Shown piece after piece: positions 42,490 through 44,881 of a stretch of DNA of 44,881 nt. Made by a program: the position numbers and the translations under genes. The notes below the pieces were generated by a model that was not told where the DNA came from, made no database searches, and saw only the letters and a program-made list of their open reading frames with translations. The stretch's first letter is position 1. Every line of letters begins with the position of its first letter. The DNA comes from Bacillota bacterium (GTDB lineage: Bacteria; Bacillota; Clostridia; Oscillospirales; Ruminococcaceae): positions 1-44,881 of the forward strand of contig JAEWWW010000122.1 in the NCBI GenBank assembly GCA_023396215.1, given 5' to 3'.

Positions 42490-43522
42490 CGGCGCAAACC
42501 TCCTTCAGCTTGTCCAGCAGAACGCCGGCGTAGAAGTCGAGGTTATCCGATTTCCAGATGTCGGGATGATAAGGGGTACAAAAAAAGAAGCAATCGGGAA
42601 AGATTTCTTCCAGATTGCTTCTTTCTTGCAAGGTAGTTGACGTAAGAAAATACAGAGGTGGGGGCGTATCCCAAGAGGTAATGACGTTACCCAGAGCCGA
42701 TAGCTCCCAAGGCTTTGCGCCGCCCAGCACTACCGTGAGGTGGCAGTCCTCCATCTGGAGTTGTGCATCTGGAGAGAAAATGCCGGCATCAAAGATAAAG
42801 GCATTTATTCCGTCTGCGCCCACTAATTCATCGTGGGCCAAACGCACGCCGTCTATCTCAAAATATGCCCCTTTATTGTTCATTTCTTGCCCGTAACAAG
42901 CCATAAAAAGCTGAATGAGTTGCTGGCTGCGGTCGACGATACAGGGGACAAATCCGCAATGCTGAAGGTAATGGTAAAGCGCAAAACACTGTGTGGTGGT
43001 TCCAGTCCGGCTCATAGTGCCGCAAACCCCCAGCTTGAGATTGAAGCCGGGGGGAATTTGCAGCTGCGGCCGCACACTTTCTCTGGCGGCGGCCACCCTG
43101 CCGTCGGCGCGGGCTGCTATACTCCGGGTGAAGTTCATTCCATCCCCGGTCAGGCAAACCTTCAGGTCGGCATGCACATCTTGGCCGGGTCTTTGCTTGA
43201 TAAGGTTTCGGATGCCGGCATCAGCCAAAGAGCCAAAAAGGATATCGGTACTTTCTTCGTCTGGCCCGATAAAAATAAGCCGTGCGGCGGACAATTTGCG
43301 AAGCTGTGCGACGGCCGACAAAACATCTTCATGCTCAAAATCCGTGGCGGTCAGATCTACCAGTACAAAGTTGGCATCATACAGGGTCCGGGTTCGCATA
43401 ACATAGGTTGTGAGGCGGGCCAACTTGGTGATATCATACCAGTCGGTATAGATGCCGAGATTTCCTGTGAGAGCATTAAAGGTATTTCTCTTCTCCTCAT
43501 TGGAGAGGTAGGTCATAATCAA
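42482..43522 (-). CDS. TadZ/CpaE-like protein with a degenerate P-loop
   Basis: 346 residues from TTG 43522 (ATG 43516 is an alternative; AAGGT lies about 10 bases before the TTG). The N-terminal ~120 residues resemble a receiver-like domain (DANFVLVDLTATDFEHEDVLSAVAQLRKL, ARLIFIGPDEES). The C-terminal part has a MinD/ParA-like fold but its P-loop is GVCGTMSRTGTTTQ, so the lysine of GKT is replaced by Gly or Thr and ATP hydrolysis is doubtful. FDAGIFSPDAQLQMEDCHL is the Walker B-like strand. It is the first gene of the operon. Confidence 0.78.
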   Translation of the reverse strand: MIMTYLSNEEKRNTFNALTGNLGIYTDWYDITKLARLTTYVMRTRTLYDANFVLVDLTATDFEHEDVLSAVAQLRKLSAARLIFIGPDEESTDILFGSLADAGIRNLIKQRPGQDVHADLKVCLTGDGMNFTRSIAARADGRVAAARESVRPQLQIPPGFNLKLGVCGTMSRTGTTTQCFALYHYLQHCGFVPCIVDRSQQLIQLFMACYGQEMNNKGAYFEIDGVRLAHDELVGADGINAFIFDAGIFSPDAQLQMEDCHLTVVLGGAKPWELSALGNVITSWDTPPPLYFLTSTTLQERSNLEEIFPDCFFFCTPYHPDIWKSDNLDFYAGVLLDKLKEVCADD

Positions 43523-43550
43523 TAAAGCACACCTTCTTTCTTAATATAAA

Positions 43551-43576
43551 AAGGACAGCAGTGTACCGCCGTCCTT
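43551..43576. terminator. Palindromic hairpin in the Tad/TcmP intergenic region
   Basis: AAGGAC and GTCCTT outer arms with inner GC pairs around GTGTACC. On the minus strand it is followed by TTTTTATATT, which could be an attenuator in the Tad operon leader or a barrier to incoming transcription. Confidence 0.5.
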
Positions 43577-43596
43577 AAAACCATATTACTAATTAT

Positions 43597-43624
43597 TTGA
43601 TAATTTTGAAAAATATGTTATTAT
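43597..43624 (+). promoter_or_regulatory. Probable promoter of the TcmP gene
   Basis: TTGATA at 43597-43602, a 16-base spacer and TATTAT at 43619-43624, about 27 bases before the start. Confidence 0.55.
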
Positions 43625-43650
43625 ATATAAAAATCTTTGGAGGACTCAAT

Positions 43651-44745
43651 ATGTTAGAAGTAATTTCGCCTATTAAGCCTCATACTTTAAAGAAGATTGA
43701 AATTATTACAAAATATGTAGATAGCTGGGCAAGAAAAATTCTAGAATTCGAAGGTTCTTTGGGTCTGGTATACATAGATTGTATGTCCAATTGTGGAGTT
43801 TATTACGATGAAAATAACGCTGAAGTCGAGGGCACCGCTATAAGGGTAGCGAAGCTACTTAATCAGATTGCGCAAAACTACCCTAATAAAAAGGTTATAT
43901 TATACTTTAATGACCTATCTCCTGAGAAGATAGATTTACTTCAAGAAAGAATAAAATTATTGGAATTTAAAGATGTTCAGATCCATTATAGCAAAATAGA
44001 TTGCAATACCTTTTTAAAAGCTTTTAACTTAATTGAATATAAATCATATAACACTTTAATGGTATACGACCCATATGAGGCATCTATCGATTGGGAGGCG
44101 GTATCTCCATTTTTAAAGATTTGGGGAGAAGTTATCATTAATCATATGACCTCAGACACCAAAAGGGGAGCCGCCCTAGCTAGAAAGAAAGAAGTTATAA
44201 AAAAATATGAACAGACCTATATGACTGACATTTCAAACATTATAACACTTGGGAATAACCCTGAAGTGCTAAATAAGGTTGTAATAGACATCATAAAGAC
44301 GCAAACTCCTAGTTCTACAGTGTTTGTTTCCTCCTTCTCATTTTTTAATAAAAATAATGGGCAGTTATACCACCTTATCCATTGTAGTAAGAATATTGAG
44401 GGGCTTAAGCTTTTTAAAAAAGTTGTCTGGAATATCTTTGGAGATAAATCGTCATTAAAAAATACTCATGGAAAAGAAACACAATTAAGTTTATTTAGTC
44501 AATCGGGCAACATTGTATGTGCTGAAACCGATGAGGATTGCTACACAATGCAGGATGTTGCCAAATATGTATATGAAAAATATAGTTCGTTACCTTCTGT
44601 TGATTTAGAAACAGTCTATGCAGATTTAGACAGGCACCCGGTATTCCCTTCTGACGGTTATAAATTGAAGCTAAAATCAGAACTCAAATTACTATACTCA
44701 GTGGAAATAAAAAAAGGTAACATATATTTTAAAAACAGGGGATAA
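43651..44745 (+). CDS. Three-Cys-motif partner protein TcmP-like
   Basis: 364 residues from ATG 43651, seven bases after TTTGGAGGA; the upstream in-frame start has no site. The N-terminus matches TcmP: HTLKKIEIITKYVDSWARKILEF, then LGLVYIDCMSNCGVYY in place of the usual IDxFAGPG-like motif, GTAIRVAKLL, VILYFNDLSPEKIDLL, and LMVYDPYEASIDWEAVSPFLK. A long C-terminal half ends in a winged-helix-like segment (TVYADLDRHPVFPSDGYKLKLKSELKLL). The family has a methyltransferase-like core and is usually encoded next to a three-Cys-motif (Gp37/Gp68-type) protein, thought to be a defence or modification pair. No such partner is within this window. The gene is very AT-rich and ends at its own terminator. 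Confidence 0.78.
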   Translation: MLEVISPIKPHTLKKIEIITKYVDSWARKILEFEGSLGLVYIDCMSNCGVYYDENNAEVEGTAIRVAKLLNQIAQNYPNKKVILYFNDLSPEKIDLLQERIKLLEFKDVQIHYSKIDCNTFLKAFNLIEYKSYNTLMVYDPYEASIDWEAVSPFLKIWGEVIINHMTSDTKRGAALARKKEVIKKYEQTYMTDISNIITLGNNPEVLNKVVIDIIKTQTPSSTVFVSSFSFFNKNNGQLYHLIHCSKNIEGLKLFKKVVWNIFGDKSSLKNTHGKETQLSLFSQSGNIVCAETDEDCYTMQDVAKYVYEKYSSLPSVDLETVYADLDRHPVFPSDGYKLKLKSELKLLYSVEIKKGNIYFKNRG

Positions 44746-44751
44746 GAATGG

Positions 44752-44786
44752 AAAAAGCGGTTGCTAAGTGAGCAACCGCTTTTTTG
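44752..44786 (+). terminator. Intrinsic terminator of the TcmP gene
   Basis: AAAGCGGTTGCT and AGCAACCGCTTT arms with a five-base loop, then TTTTT. About 95 bases follow to the window end, with no gene. Confidence 0.92.
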
Positions 44787-44881
44787 GTAGTGTCAAGAGT
44801 TATGCGCAAATTGGTTTGCAGTCCTGCTTTGAATGAAGTCACCCAGCTAAAGAGGCATCGTCAGTAGCGGCCTCCAAGTGC

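Noticed and set aside
44787..44881. Possible insertion sequence edge at the right end
   Set aside because: A TGTCAAGAGTTATGCGCAAA-like start hints at a terminal repeat, but fewer than 100 bases are visible and no transposase is seen.

Overview
The window looks like chromosome of a Gram-positive, spore-forming gut-type Clostridia (Oscillospirales/Ruminococcaceae-like). The evidence is a GC-rich backbone with strong Shine-Dalgarno sites, a T-box leader on thrS, RNase Y, a MecA adaptor, a BofC-type sporulation domain, an Rnf-type gene set and frequent GTG/TTG starts. The species is inferred, not identified.

Layout. 1-1.1 kb: an AT-rich phage remnant (BRO-type antirepressor) beside the 3' end of a tRNA-Leu. 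1.3-8.5 kb: a cell-envelope group (SGNH hydrolase with a DUF4358 lipoprotein, a small membrane protein, an AGCS amino-acid:Na+ symporter, a VOC protein, a BofC-like protein, a class A PBP). 8.7-16.5 kb: thrS with its T-box, rny, a repeat-rich gene-free stretch, a ferredoxin-fused aldo/keto reductase and rpe. 16.5-28.3 kb: mecA, an abbreviated rnfC-D-E-A cluster with a downstream exported glycosidase-like protein, an ECF sigma factor with a membrane-anchored beta-propeller protein, an orphan ArsR regulator, recG and tRNA-Lys.

28.3-44.9 kb is an accessory island of different composition, starting immediately 3' of tRNA-Lys. It holds a candidate structured RNA, a tyrosine integrase pointing back at the tRNA, a broken XRE regulator flanked by copies of a 19-bp palindrome, a secreted protein with WSxW motifs, a leucine-rich-repeat lipoprotein, a degraded dinB behind a LexA box, a replication-type helix-turn-helix protein, a complete-looking Tad/Flp pilus assembly operon on the minus strand, and a TcmP-family gene without a visible partner. 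No right-hand attachment site was found, so the island probably extends past the window.

The most unusual features are three. First, the Rnf-like cluster lacks rnfB and rnfG, and its RnfC, RnfE and RnfA have lost nearly all the residues that bind NADH/FMN or the membrane iron-sulfur centre, while both ferredoxin motifs of RnfC and a GAT motif in RnfD remain. Second, a small RNA candidate of about 100 nt folds as a closed three-way junction between a sigma-A promoter and a terminator. Third, there is a family of ~160-bp TA-flanked palindromic elements around thrS and rpe, one copy of which supplies the thrS stop codon.
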